Below, one piece after another: positions 17,186-25,547 of a DNA stretch of 64,000 nt. Numbering within the stretch: position 1 is the stretch's first letter; each line of letters begins with the position of its first letter. The position numbers were made by a program, and so were the translations under genes. Under the pieces are notes generated by a model that saw only the letters and a program-made list of their open reading frames with translations, did not search any database and was not told the DNA's origin. This stretch comes from Litoribacter ruber (GTDB taxonomy: Bacteria; Bacteroidota; Bacteroidia; Cytophagales; Cyclobacteriaceae). The DNA is taken from NCBI RefSeq assembly GCF_018500185.1, contig NZ_JAHBGI010000003.1, forward strand, positions 186,001-250,000, read 5' to 3'.

Positions 17186-18436
17186 TTATTCCCCAAAGGA
17201 GACTGCTAGGGCTGATTTTTTATAAAATCCGCTTGTCAACTTGTCTTTAACGGCCTCAAACGCCGCTATAGTTTCACGCACGTCTTCCAAAGTATGTACG
17301 GCCGTCGGGATCAATCTCAAAATAATCATCCCTTTAGGCACTACCGGGTATATAACTACAGAACAAAAGATGTTATAGTTTTCACGAAGATCTTTGCTCA
17401 AAGTAGCCGCTTCACCAATTGTACCGTTTAATACCACTGGTGTCACCGGAGAGGTCGTTGTTCCTATATTAAAGCCTTTTTCTTTCAATCCGTTTTGAAG
17501 TGCATTCACCACTTTCCACAGGTTTTCTTTCAATTCCGGTCTGTTTCTCAACAATTCCAGACGCTTCAAGGCCCCTTCCACCAATAACATCGGCAGGGAC
17601 TTGGCGAAGATCTGAGAACGCATGTTGTACTTCAAGTAATGGATGATCTTCTCATCACCGGCAATGAACGCCCCGATGCTGGCCATAGACTTAGCAAAAG
17701 TAGAGAAGTAAAGATCAATGCCATCCTGTACGCCCTGTGCCTCACCTGCGCCTGCGCCAGTGGCACCCATGGTACCAAAACCATGCGCATCATCGACCAA
17801 AAGTCTGAACTGGTATTTCTCCTTCAAGGAAACTATTCCTTTGAGGTTACCCATGTTGCCAGTCATACCAAATACGCCCTCGGTGATCACCAAGATACCG
17901 CCTCCGGTCTCATTAGTCAACTTGGTGGCTCTTTGAAGTTGCTTCTCAAAGCTGTCCATGTCATTATGAGGGTATACAAACCGCTTACCGATGTGCATTC
18001 TCAATGCGTCTATAATACAGGCGTGACATTCGCTGTCATAGACAATTACATCCTTACGGTCCACCAAAGCGTCGATAGCCGACATGATCCCCTGATAACC
18101 GTAGTTCAGCAAGTAGGATTTCTCCTTGCCTACAAATTCCGCCAACTCATTTTCCAACTGCTCATGCAAATCCGTGTTGCCCGACATCATACGTGCCCCC
18201 ATGGGGTAGGCAGCACCCCACCTTTTTGCAGCTTCTTCATCGGCCTTCCTGATCTCAGGGTGGTTGGCAAGACCCAAGTAGTTGTTCAAACTCCAGGTCA
18301 ACACCTCTTTACCCTTGAATTTCATCCTAGGGGCGATTTCTCCCTCCAGTTTGGGAAACATGAAATAACCCTCTGACAATTCCGAATGCTTGCCCAATGG
18401 GCCAAGATTGGTATTTAATTTCTCAAATATATCCAA
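17186..18436 (-). CDS. Alpha-oxoamine synthase family PLP enzyme (possible serine palmitoyltransferase)
   Basis: Class II fold-type I PLP enzyme that condenses an amino acid with an acyl-CoA. It has the family markers LNNYLGLANHPEIRKA, YPMGARMMSGNT, DDAHGFGTMG and the PLP lysine in STFAKSMASIG. The Cytophagales members are often annotated as serine palmitoyltransferase or KBL-like; sphingolipid synthesis is a plausible role but unproven. I start it at the TTG at 18436 because DIFEKLNTNLGPLG is the family N-terminus; an ATG at 18487 adds 17 residues of no similarity and would sit within a few bases of the predicted transcript start. Confidence 0.87.
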   Translation of the reverse strand: MDIFEKLNTNLGPLGKHSELSEGYFMFPKLEGEIAPRMKFKGKEVLTWSLNNYLGLANHPEIRKADEEAAKRWGAAYPMGARMMSGNTDLHEQLENELAEFVGKEKSYLLNYGYQGIMSAIDALVDRKDVIVYDSECHACIIDALRMHIGKRFVYPHNDMDSFEKQLQRATKLTNETGGGILVITEGVFGMTGNMGNLKGIVSLKEKYQFRLLVDDAHGFGTMGATGAGAGEAQGVQDGIDLYFSTFAKSMASIGAFIAGDEKIIHYLKYNMRSQIFAKSLPMLLVEGALKRLELLRNRPELKENLWKVVNALQNGLKEKGFNIGTTTSPVTPVVLNGTIGEAATLSKDLRENYNIFCSVVIYPVVPKGMIILRLIPTAVHTLEDVRETIAAFEAVKDKLTSGFYKKSALAVSFGE

Positions 18437-18494
18437 AGCTTTTAAAAGGTTTAGGTAATAACTCCTTGCTGGCTTTACAACGCCCACAAACGCC

Positions 18495-18526
18495 CAAAAC
18501 TAATACATTTTGACTGTTACAACAAA
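18495..18526 (-). promoter_or_regulatory. Bacteroidota-type promoter of the oxoamine synthase gene
   Basis: On the minus strand: TTTG at 18526-18523, a 20-nt spacer, then TAGTTTTG at 18502-18495, matching the TTTG-N19..21-TAnnTTTG consensus fully. Transcription would start near 18490, leaving a leader of about 54 nt to the TTG start. Confidence 0.6.
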
Positions 18527-18611
18527 AAAAAGCCTACAAATCAAATATTCTTTCAAAAGCTCATATTTATTTGCTTAATTCGTGTGATTCTTAGTTTAAG
18601 CCTACCCATAC

Positions 18612-20114
18612 ATGAGAAAAATCAATAAAATTTTAGTAGCCAACAGAGGGGAAATAAGTTTAAGGGTAATGAGGACTGCCCGCGAGATGGGCATCAAGAC
18701 CGTTGCCGTCTATAGCGAAGCCGATCGAAACGCCCTGCACGTAAGATATGCCGACGAAGCCGTATGCCTGGGCCCTGCCCCATCGGCCCAATCCTACCTC
18801 TTAGGCGACAAGATTATTGAGGTCTGTAAGGAATTAAATGTGGACGCCATCCATCCCGGATACGGCTTTTTATCCGAAAATGCCCAGTTTGCCAAGAAAG
18901 TGACGGACGCAGGCCTAATTTTTATAGGCCCCTCTCCCGAAGCAATCGAAGTAATGGGAAGCAAGCTGGCTGCCAAGCAGGCCGTGAGCAAGTATGACAT
19001 CCCCATGGTACCGGGTACCGAAGAAGCCATTGACGACATACCGGAAGCCAAGAAAACTGCCGCCGAAATCGGGTACCCAATCCTGATCAAAGCCAGTGCT
19101 GGTGGCGGCGGAAAAGGTATGAGAGTGGTTGAAAACGAAGAAGAGTTTGAAGAGCAGATGCAAAGGGCTATTTCCGAGGCTGTTTCCGCCTTTGGTGATG
19201 GTGCCGTATTTATAGAGAAATTTATCACTTCCCCAAGACACATTGAGATTCAGGTTTTGGGAGATCAACTTGGCAACGTAGTCCACCTTTTTGAGCGTGA
19301 ATGCTCCGTGCAGCGCCGCCACCAGAAGGTCATAGAAGAGGCCCCGTCCGCGGTCATCACCGAAGAAAAGCGCCAAGCCATGGGCGAGGCGGCGATCGGT
19401 GTGGCAAAAGCCTGTAATTATTATGGTGCAGGCACCGTGGAATTTATCGTGGATGAAAACCTCAACTTTTATTTCCTGGAAATGAACACCCGACTGCAGG
19501 TGGAGCACCCCGTAACGGAACTCATTACCGGCATCGACTTGGTGAAGGAGCAGATCCACATTGCCGAAGGCCAGCCCATATCCTTTCAGCAGGATGAGCT
19601 CAAGATCAACGGGCATTCTGTGGAAGTGAGGGTGTATGCGGAAGATCCAAAAAACAATTTCCTCCCAGATATCGGAAAGCTGATAACCTACAAAAGACCA
19701 CAAGGCCCTGGAATCAGGGTAGATGATGGATTTGAGCAGGGCATGGATATCCCCATCTATTATGACCCAATGATAGCCAAATTGGTTACCCATGGGGAAA
19801 CCAGGGAGAAGGCAATCGAGAGAATGGTAAGGGCAATAGATGAATACCAAATCACAGGGATCGAAACCACCTTGCCATTCTGCAAGTTTGTGTTGCAGCA
19901 CCAGGCTTTTGCCAGCGGGGATTTTGACACCAAGTTTGTGGAAAAGCATTTCTCCCCGGAGATTCTTGATGAAGAGTTCACCTCCGAAGAACAGAAAATA
20001 TTGGCAGCGGCCGGTGTATTTTTATTGGAACAACAGAAACCCAAACACCAAATTGCGGAGAGCGGCACGGGAAGTGTGACCTCCAATTGGAAAAACAGAC
20101 TAAAACATGGCTGA
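18612..20114 (+). CDS. accC: Biotin carboxylase subunit (acetyl-/propionyl-CoA carboxylase)
   Basis: ATP-dependent carboxylation of biotin on its carrier protein, for malonyl-CoA or methylmalonyl-CoA formation. 500 residues: the N-terminal domain starts KILVANRGEISLRVMRTARE; the ATP-grasp loop is KASAGGGGKGMRVV near 158-171; FLEMNTRLQVEHPVTE lies near 286-301; and there is a C-terminal tail of about 50 residues beyond the usual 450. No accB (biotin carrier) or carboxyltransferase gene is next to it, so the partner acyl-CoA cannot be told. Overlaps the DUF1015 gene by 8 bp. Confidence 0.92.
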   Translation: MRKINKILVANRGEISLRVMRTAREMGIKTVAVYSEADRNALHVRYADEAVCLGPAPSAQSYLLGDKIIEVCKELNVDAIHPGYGFLSENAQFAKKVTDAGLIFIGPSPEAIEVMGSKLAAKQAVSKYDIPMVPGTEEAIDDIPEAKKTAAEIGYPILIKASAGGGGKGMRVVENEEEFEEQMQRAISEAVSAFGDGAVFIEKFITSPRHIEIQVLGDQLGNVVHLFERECSVQRRHQKVIEEAPSAVITEEKRQAMGEAAIGVAKACNYYGAGTVEFIVDENLNFYFLEMNTRLQVEHPVTELITGIDLVKEQIHIAEGQPISFQQDELKINGHSVEVRVYAEDPKNNFLPDIGKLITYKRPQGPGIRVDDGFEQGMDIPIYYDPMIAKLVTHGETREKAIERMVRAIDEYQITGIETTLPFCKFVLQHQAFASGDFDTKFVEKHFSPEILDEEFTSEEQKILAAAGVFLLEQQKPKHQIAESGTGSVTSNWKNRLKHG

Positions 20115-21432
20115 AATCCTACCTATTAAAGCTTGGCGGTATAACCCCGGATTGAGTTCGCAGATAGAGGAGCTCTCTTCTCCCCTATTTGATGTGGTAT
20201 CGCCCAAGCAAAGGGAGGCTTTATACAAAAACCCTCATAACAGCATACACCTATCTGTACCCAAAGGTGAAAACCCGGCCCAGCAGGCCAAGGCCACATT
20301 GGAGGTATGGAAAAGCACCGGTGTGATCCAACAGGACCGCATCCCGGGCATTTATGTGTATTACCAATACTTTCGACTGCCTGGACAGGACCGGGACATG
20401 TGCCGAAAGGGGTTTATAATCAACGTCAAGGCATACGATTGGGATGAGAATGTAATTCTCCGTCATGAGAACACCATCGCAAAGGCCGTCAATGACCGAA
20501 TTGAGTTGTTAAAAGAGACTGGCTTTCAATCCAGCCCCACGCATGGCCTTTATCGGGATCCAGACCATGTGTTGGAAAAATACATGGATCAGGCCGTAGC
20601 CGACCCGCTTTATGATATTGAGGATTATCAGGGGGTAAGGGAAAAGCTGGGCGTTATCCATGATGCGCGAATTATTTCGGAATTTCTTCAGACCCTTCGG
20701 GATAAGAAAATCATACTTGCCGATGGACACCACCGCTATGAAGGTGCCCTCTCCTATCGCAAGGAGATGATGGCCAACAACCCGGCTCACACCGGCAAAG
20801 AGGCTTACAATTATCATATGATGTACCTTACCAATGCGGAAACCAAAGATTTAAGGATCTTGCCCACGCACCGGGTATTTCAAAATCTCAAGATCTCGGA
20901 GGAAGAAATTCTTTCCCGCTTGGAAAACGACTTCATCATCAAAACCCTCAATGACCCCCAGGAAATCGAAGAGCTGATTCTGCACAAACAATGGGCATTC
21001 GGGCTCATTTTCCCAGAATCCGCCTATAAAATCCGCCTAAAGCCGGAAAAATTCATGGAATTTAACCACAACCTTCCCGATGCGGTGAAGCATTTGGACC
21101 TTTCCATATTGCACTACTTTTTCATTGAAAGGATTTTGGGAATACCCATGGAAAAACAGCGCTTCTCAGACAACATCGACTATGAGCGCAACTTAAGCCG
21201 GTGCCATTTAAAGGTTTCGAAGGGAGAAGCCAACTTCGCAGTGATCACCAAGGAAATCTCCATGAAGGAGGTAATCGCAGTGTGTGAAAGCGGGTCGGTT
21301 ATGCCTCAGAAATCCACTTATTTTTATCCTAAGGCTTTGTCGGGATTGATCTTTGGATCCGTCCTACAGGATGATTTCGAGTTTCCTTATGAGCTTTTTG
21401 AAAATCACGTCAACACCATCAGCAGTCACTAG
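20107..21432 (+). CDS. DUF1015 family protein
   Basis: 441 residues, soluble. Recognised by ADGHHRYEGALSYR near residue 205 and the opening LPIKAWRYNPGL...SSPLFDVVSPKQR. The biochemical role of the family is unknown; it is widespread next to core metabolic genes. It sits between accC (8-bp overlap) and maf (3-bp gap), clearly one operon. Confidence 0.9.
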   Translation: MAEILPIKAWRYNPGLSSQIEELSSPLFDVVSPKQREALYKNPHNSIHLSVPKGENPAQQAKATLEVWKSTGVIQQDRIPGIYVYYQYFRLPGQDRDMCRKGFIINVKAYDWDENVILRHENTIAKAVNDRIELLKETGFQSSPTHGLYRDPDHVLEKYMDQAVADPLYDIEDYQGVREKLGVIHDARIISEFLQTLRDKKIILADGHHRYEGALSYRKEMMANNPAHTGKEAYNYHMMYLTNAETKDLRILPTHRVFQNLKISEEEILSRLENDFIIKTLNDPQEIEELILHKQWAFGLIFPESAYKIRLKPEKFMEFNHNLPDAVKHLDLSILHYFFIERILGIPMEKQRFSDNIDYERNLSRCHLKVSKGEANFAVITKEISMKEVIAVCESGSVMPQKSTYFYPKALSGLIFGSVLQDDFEFPYELFENHVNTISSH

Positions 21433-21435
21433 GCC

Positions 21436-22017
21436 ATGTTGATCTTGGAAAAAAATGTAATCCTGGCGTCCAAATCTCCCAGAAGGCAAGAACTTCTTAA
21501 GGGGTTGGATATTGCCTTTCAGGTAAAAAGCAAGGACACGGATGAGTCCTATCCTCCCGAGCTGCCTCATGAAAAGGTGGCCGAATACCTGGCTAGAAAA
21601 AAAGCAGAGGCTTTCCGCTCCAGTTTAAAGGAGGAGGACTTAATTATTACTTCTGACACCGTAGTGATTACCGATCATAAAATCCTGGAAAAGCCTGCCA
21701 CAAAGGAAGATGCCCACCAAATGCTACGCAACCTCTCAGGCCGAATTCACAAGGTAATCACTGGCGTCTGCATGATGGACTCTCATAAAACCATCAGCTT
21801 TGATGATGTCACCCAGGTCCATTTTGCAGAAATCAACGATGCTGAAATCCAGTATTACATTGAGCGCTACAAACCCTTTGATAAGGCCGGTGCCTACGGT
21901 ATCCAGGAATGGATTGGCTATGTGGGGGTGGACAAGATCATCGGCAGTTTTTACACGGTAATGGGCCTTCCTGTGCACAAGGTTTATAAAGAGCTAAAGA
22001 ATTGGGATTCGAATTAA
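21436..22017 (+). CDS. maf: Maf family nucleotide pyrophosphatase
   Basis: House-cleaning enzyme that hydrolyses dTTP/UTP or modified nucleotides to monophosphates. 193 residues, usual length. The P-loop-like start ILASKSPRRQELLKGL, the middle ITSDTVVITDHKILEKP (catalytic Asp of the SDT motif) and DKAGAYGIQEW near the C-terminus are all present, fitting the YhdE-type Maf subfamily. Directly downstream of DUF1015. Confidence 0.94.
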   Translation: MLILEKNVILASKSPRRQELLKGLDIAFQVKSKDTDESYPPELPHEKVAEYLARKKAEAFRSSLKEEDLIITSDTVVITDHKILEKPATKEDAHQMLRNLSGRIHKVITGVCMMDSHKTISFDDVTQVHFAEINDAEIQYYIERYKPFDKAGAYGIQEWIGYVGVDKIIGSFYTVMGLPVHKVYKELKNWDSN

Positions 22018-22038
22018 ATTATTAAACTGTTTTGCCTA

Positions 22039-22599
22039 ATGAAAAACGAAGCCTGGAATGCCGAAGTCGACCTGCTAAAATCCATCATAGAAGAAACGGA
22101 GCTTGAAAGAACAACCAAATGGGGAGCTGATGTGTATGTGATCAATAATATCAATGTAATCAGTGTTGGCGCATTCAAAAACTATGTATCTATTTGGTTT
22201 TACGATGGCGTATTTTTAACTGATCCCCTAGGGGTGTTGGGCAATTCCCAAGAGGGGAAGACAAAAGCTTTGCGGCATTGGAAATTTTACGCTGCCAAAG
22301 AAATTGATGTTGATAAGGTAAGAGAATATGTATTGGAAGCAATCCAAAACGCAAAAATGGGGAAAACATGGAAGCCTGAGAAAAACAACAAAGTTGATCT
22401 CCCCGCAATTTTGAAGGATGCATTTGAAAAGAACCCTGATTTTAAAAATGCTTTTTTTGCCTTAACACCAGGAAAGCAAAAAGAGTATATCGAACACATC
22501 ACATCAGCCAAAAGGGAAGCCACCCAGCTTTCCCGCATCGAAAAGATGCAGCCTTTGGTCTTGAGAGGGGAAGGCTTGCATGATAAATACAAAAAGTAA
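22039..22599 (+). CDS. DUF1801/YdeI family protein
   Basis: 186 residues: an N-terminal DUF1801-type domain (about 5-105, with TKWGADVYVINNINVISVGAFKNYVSIWFY, split) and a C-terminal YdeI/OmpD-associated helical segment (FFALTPGKQKEYIEHITSAKR, split). The cellular role is unknown. Last gene of the accC-maf run, 21 bp after maf. A second DUF1801 protein lies at 37967-38395. Confidence 0.85.
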   Translation: MKNEAWNAEVDLLKSIIEETELERTTKWGADVYVINNINVISVGAFKNYVSIWFYDGVFLTDPLGVLGNSQEGKTKALRHWKFYAAKEIDVDKVREYVLEAIQNAKMGKTWKPEKNNKVDLPAILKDAFEKNPDFKNAFFALTPGKQKEYIEHITSAKREATQLSRIEKMQPLVLRGEGLHDKYKK

Positions 22600-22621
22600 G
22601 ATTTTAGTCTACTGATTTAAA

Positions 22622-22655
22622 ATACTTAGTATATAGTACCGTGTACCTAGTACAT
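22622..22655. repeat. TACTTAGTAC-type repeat
   Basis: TACTTAGTATATAGTACC then GTGTACCTAGTACA. Member of the short palindromic GTAC repeat family that is largest at 44549-44655. Confidence 0.7.
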
Positions 22656-22692
22656 TTTTCTTATATTAGCCCATCAACTAATCCTTCCTCAT

Positions 22693-24048
22693 ATGAAAAG
22701 ATTGTTATTTTCCCTCCTTATTGTTGTTCTTGTTTCACAACCCCAAACTTCCATAGCCCAATTAGCAGCGTGGGGAATTGTAAAAGGAGAAGTCCTGCCT
22801 TATCGTACCGGCGATACCATCCCGGTTTACGGCATGAAGGAAATGAACAAAAAGAAGTATCAGTATTTCATCCAGGGGGAAAACCAGGTTTTTCATTTCG
22901 TGAGCCAAGACCGCGTAGAGCTTCTGCCTACCTCTTTTAATTATTGGGAGTCGGTGTGGTTTGCTAACCGGGCCGCTGATATCAAAAAGGATGGTTGGGA
23001 CCGGGACCTGCGCGATGAGCTCAATGAGGACGCCATTGAATATTATTCGAATGCCAAAAAGAACGACATGCTCTTTGAGGATGATATGCTGACAGACTAC
23101 CTGTATCAAATTGTCTACAATGTATTCCCGGAGGATTTGATCAAGCACCGAAACAGAAACCTTAGTGTAGTCGTCGTCAAATCTACTACCCCGGAATCTT
23201 TTTCCTTTGACAATGGCATGATCGTGTTGACGACAGCAGAATTGGCCCAAATGGAAAATGAGGAGCAATTGGTTAAATTGTTGACCGAGCGGGTGTCAAA
23301 TGTGGTTTTGGAACATAATTTACTGAACACGAAAAAAGCCATTAGAGCAGAAAGGCGCGCCAATATGTGGGGCAACTTGTTTACCGTGGCCTCGGCGGCG
23401 ACCATGGCCTATACCAACAATCGGTATGGTACCTATTTTGATGCCTATGATGCTTTAGATATGGGCATTTCCGCACAGTTTATTTCCGGAAGCATCTTGC
23501 AGAGCATAGGGGCCAAGTATTCCAGTGAGCAATATCAACTGGCTTCCTCGATTGCCGATCAATATCTGCAGCAGCACCCTGGAAAGTTTGATAATGAAAA
23601 GGAAGCGTTTTTGGCAAATATTTCGGGAGCCATTTCCTATACGGCATGGCAGGAGTACCATTTGAAAAATTATGATTATGCTTTGAGTTTGGTTGACCGG
23701 CTGTATGTAAATCATCTGGCTACAGAGGAAGACTTCTTGCTGCTTTCCAAAGTCTATCGGAAAACCATCAATACCGAAGAAGGAAACAACCTGGCACTGG
23801 GTTACCTTAAAGAGGCCCAAAAGCTGGCCATCACCCCTATGATCGAAATCGACAAAGAAGCCGGTCTCCTCTACCTTCGCCAAAATGACAAAGAAAACGC
23901 CAAAAAATCCTTCCAAGCCTACCGCGACAACCTCATAAAGCTCCAGGAAAAAGGCAACAACGTCAACTCAGAGCTCAAAAGCATCAACCAAATCATGTTC
24001 AAACACCGCCTCAACGGCGAAGTGGAATATGAGGCTTCGATTGATTAA
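22693..24048 (+). CDS. Secreted M48-like protein with destroyed zinc site
   Basis: 451 residues with a Sec signal (cleavage likely after TSIAQ, about 23). Around residues 175-212 the sequence follows the M48 peptidase pattern closely: a FDNGMIVLTTAELAQ segment, then ENEEQLVKLLTERVSNVVLEH. At the place of HEXXH stands TERVS (residues 198-202), so both zinc histidines are gone. The C-terminal third (about 300-440) is helical and TPR-like. It is likely a non-catalytic periplasmic or outer-membrane-associated scaffold derived from a peptidase. Monocistronic, followed by a REP cluster. Confidence 0.75.
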   Translation: MKRLLFSLLIVVLVSQPQTSIAQLAAWGIVKGEVLPYRTGDTIPVYGMKEMNKKKYQYFIQGENQVFHFVSQDRVELLPTSFNYWESVWFANRAADIKKDGWDRDLRDELNEDAIEYYSNAKKNDMLFEDDMLTDYLYQIVYNVFPEDLIKHRNRNLSVVVVKSTTPESFSFDNGMIVLTTAELAQMENEEQLVKLLTERVSNVVLEHNLLNTKKAIRAERRANMWGNLFTVASAATMAYTNNRYGTYFDAYDALDMGISAQFISGSILQSIGAKYSSEQYQLASSIADQYLQQHPGKFDNEKEAFLANISGAISYTAWQEYHLKNYDYALSLVDRLYVNHLATEEDFLLLSKVYRKTINTEEGNNLALGYLKEAQKLAITPMIEIDKEAGLLYLRQNDKENAKKSFQAYRDNLIKLQEKGNNVNSELKSINQIMFKHRLNGEVEYEASID

Positions 24049-24060
24049 ACCGCAACTCCC

Positions 24061-24195
24061 AGTCCCAGAGGGACGACCCATATAATAACCCCAGGTGAAA
24101 ACCTGGGGATCCAAACCAACGCAACACCACACGGAGTCCCAGAGGGACGAGCCATATAGAAACGTGCACACATCGGCCGTCCCCATGGGACTATA
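24061..24195. repeat. REP cluster upstream of the RayT gene
   Basis: Two direct copies of AGTCCCAGAGGGACGA then (C/G)CCATATA at 24061-24084 and 24135-24158 (74-bp period), a third inverted relative CGTCCCCATGGGACTATA at 24179-24196, and a perfect hairpin CCCCAGGTgaaaACCTGGGG at 24089-24108. The second half-hairpin CCCTGGGGTGAACC is near 24218. This is the REP type seen with RayT in Bacteroidota. The rest of the 24049-24413 gap holds no gene. Confidence 0.85.
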
Positions 24196-24413
24196 AAACC
24201 CCTTCCCGCTCTGCGATCCCTGGGGTGAACCAAAGGGCCAGTACATCGGCCGCTCCTAGCAGAGCCCTATAAGGCTACAACAACCCAGGTAATCAAATCA
24301 TATACAGCCATACAAAATTAAACGACTAATTAGACTGAGGATCAAGGATTTTACCATCATTTGTTCTAAATTAGATCAATCCTTTTTAAGTAAACTTCTT
24401 AACTTTTTTATTT

Positions 24414-24890
24414 ATGGCTAACACATATTCTTCCCTTGTGGTACAGACAGTTTTTGCGGTGAAGTATCACAGCTCCATGCTGGACAAGGCTTGGAGGCAG
24501 GAGCTTTTCGGGGTAATTGGTAATCTTATCAATGAAACCGACTGCAAGACCTATATCGTCAATGGGGTATCAGACTATGTCCATTGCCTTTTTGGCTTTA
24601 AGCCTGTACATTGTCTCTCAGACGTCATGCAGTCAGTGAAATCCAAATCCTCAAAATGGCTGAATGAAACAAGTTACCTCCAAACAAGATTCGAATGGCA
24701 AAACGGTTTTTCGGCCTTTTCTTACAGTCATGGTCAAGTGGAAAAAGTCTACAGGTACATCAAAAACCAAGAAGCACACCACCAATCTCAAACTTTTATC
24801 AATGAATACCGCTACATGCTACAAAAATACAAAGTAGAATATGACCAAAACTACCTCTTCCATCCCCCACTTGAAGACATACAAGTCTAA
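24414..24890 (+). CDS. REP-associated tyrosine transposase (RayT / IS200-like)
   Basis: 158 residues, the full length of the Y1 transposase fold. Family markers: ANTYSSLVVQTVFAVKYHSS at the start, SKSSKWLNE in the middle, and FEWQNGFSAFSYSHGQVEKV then YIKNQEAHHQSQTF with the candidate catalytic Tyr. Where the family has DHVH (the HUH metal site), this protein has SDYVHCLFGF, so the first His is Tyr. The frame is intact. It lies about 220 bp from its presumed REP substrates and has no IS ends, so it is a domesticated RayT rather than an insertion sequence. Confidence 0.87.
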   Translation: MANTYSSLVVQTVFAVKYHSSMLDKAWRQELFGVIGNLINETDCKTYIVNGVSDYVHCLFGFKPVHCLSDVMQSVKSKSSKWLNETSYLQTRFEWQNGFSAFSYSHGQVEKVYRYIKNQEAHHQSQTFINEYRYMLQKYKVEYDQNYLFHPPLEDIQV

Positions 24891-24963
24891 ATCTCCTTTC
24901 ATCAGAACATTAATCTAGCATACAAGTTGAATAGATGAATAATCACCATGTTAGATTAATTTT

Positions 24964-25428
24964 ATGAAAAGTCTGTATCCGCTTAGTTTGCTTTTAGCTT
25001 TGTTTATTTTTTCAGCCTGTGAGACCGATGATGATCCCGTTCCAGAGCAGTTTGAAGTCTCCTATGATATGGTACCCGTTGATGACTCAGGGGTATCAGG
25101 AACTGTTACCATTAACAATGACCTCATTAGAGATATTTATATCACCGTCCAGCTTCAGGGTACCGAAGCAGGCAGAAGCTACCCCTTATCAATTAACAAT
25201 GCCTCCGAGCATCTAGACTGGCCAGATGTGATCGAGTTGAACCCAATAGACGGGGAAGGAAGAAGCGAAACCAATGTCACGCAAATCAATGGCCTGCAAA
25301 CAAGCATTGAAGAGTGGCTAAGTCTGGATGGGTTGGTATTGGTACATGAAAGCCAGGACAGCCTACAAAATCACCTAAGCATCGGATACCTGGGGTCCAC
25401 CGATCCTAACGTCCCCGGCGGACTTTGA
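24964..25428 (+). CDS. Small lipoprotein, CHRD-like
   Basis: 154 residues. The N-terminus MKSLYPLSLLLALFIFSACET is a lipoprotein signal (Cys19). The mature part is beta-rich and acidic with GVSGTVTINNDL, LQGTEAGRSYPLSIN and LVLVHESQDSLQNHL, reminding of CHRD/superoxide-dismutase-like sandwich proteins; this is a weak assignment. It follows RayT by 74 bp; the two are unlikely to be functionally linked. Confidence 0.72.
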   Translation: MKSLYPLSLLLALFIFSACETDDDPVPEQFEVSYDMVPVDDSGVSGTVTINNDLIRDIYITVQLQGTEAGRSYPLSINNASEHLDWPDVIELNPIDGEGRSETNVTQINGLQTSIEEWLSLDGLVLVHESQDSLQNHLSIGYLGSTDPNVPGGL

Positions 25429-25471
25429 GTTGGTTTGAAGTTTGAAGTTTGAGGTTTAAGGCTTAAGGAAA

Positions 25472-25510
25472 AAAAATAGGGGCAATTGATATTCAATTGC
25501 CCCTATTTTT
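25472..25510. terminator. Strong bidirectional terminator
   Basis: Near-perfect 18-bp stem AAAATAGGGGCAATTGA/TCAATTGCCCCTATTTT with a 3-nt TAT loop and T runs on both sides. It separates the convergent lipoprotein (plus) and wrbA (minus). Confidence 0.95.
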
Positions 25511-25521
25511 AAACTATAAAC

Positions 25522-25539
25522 GTTCCGCCTAGGCGGAAC
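25522..25539. repeat. Perfect 18-bp palindrome
   Basis: GTTCCGCCTAGGCGGAAC, just past the terminator and 8 bp from the wrbA stop codon. Similar TTCCG-type palindromes occur at 31841-31879 and 53023-53039. Confidence 0.8.
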
Positions 25540-25547
25540 AATAAACC

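Noticed and set aside
18915-19949. A 344-codon antisense frame inside accC
   Set aside because: Long because of the codon bias of accC; no domain, and it lies wholly within a well-supported gene.
24049-24960. Complete insertion sequence
   Set aside because: No terminal inverted repeats or target duplications around the transposase; RayT with REP units explains it better.
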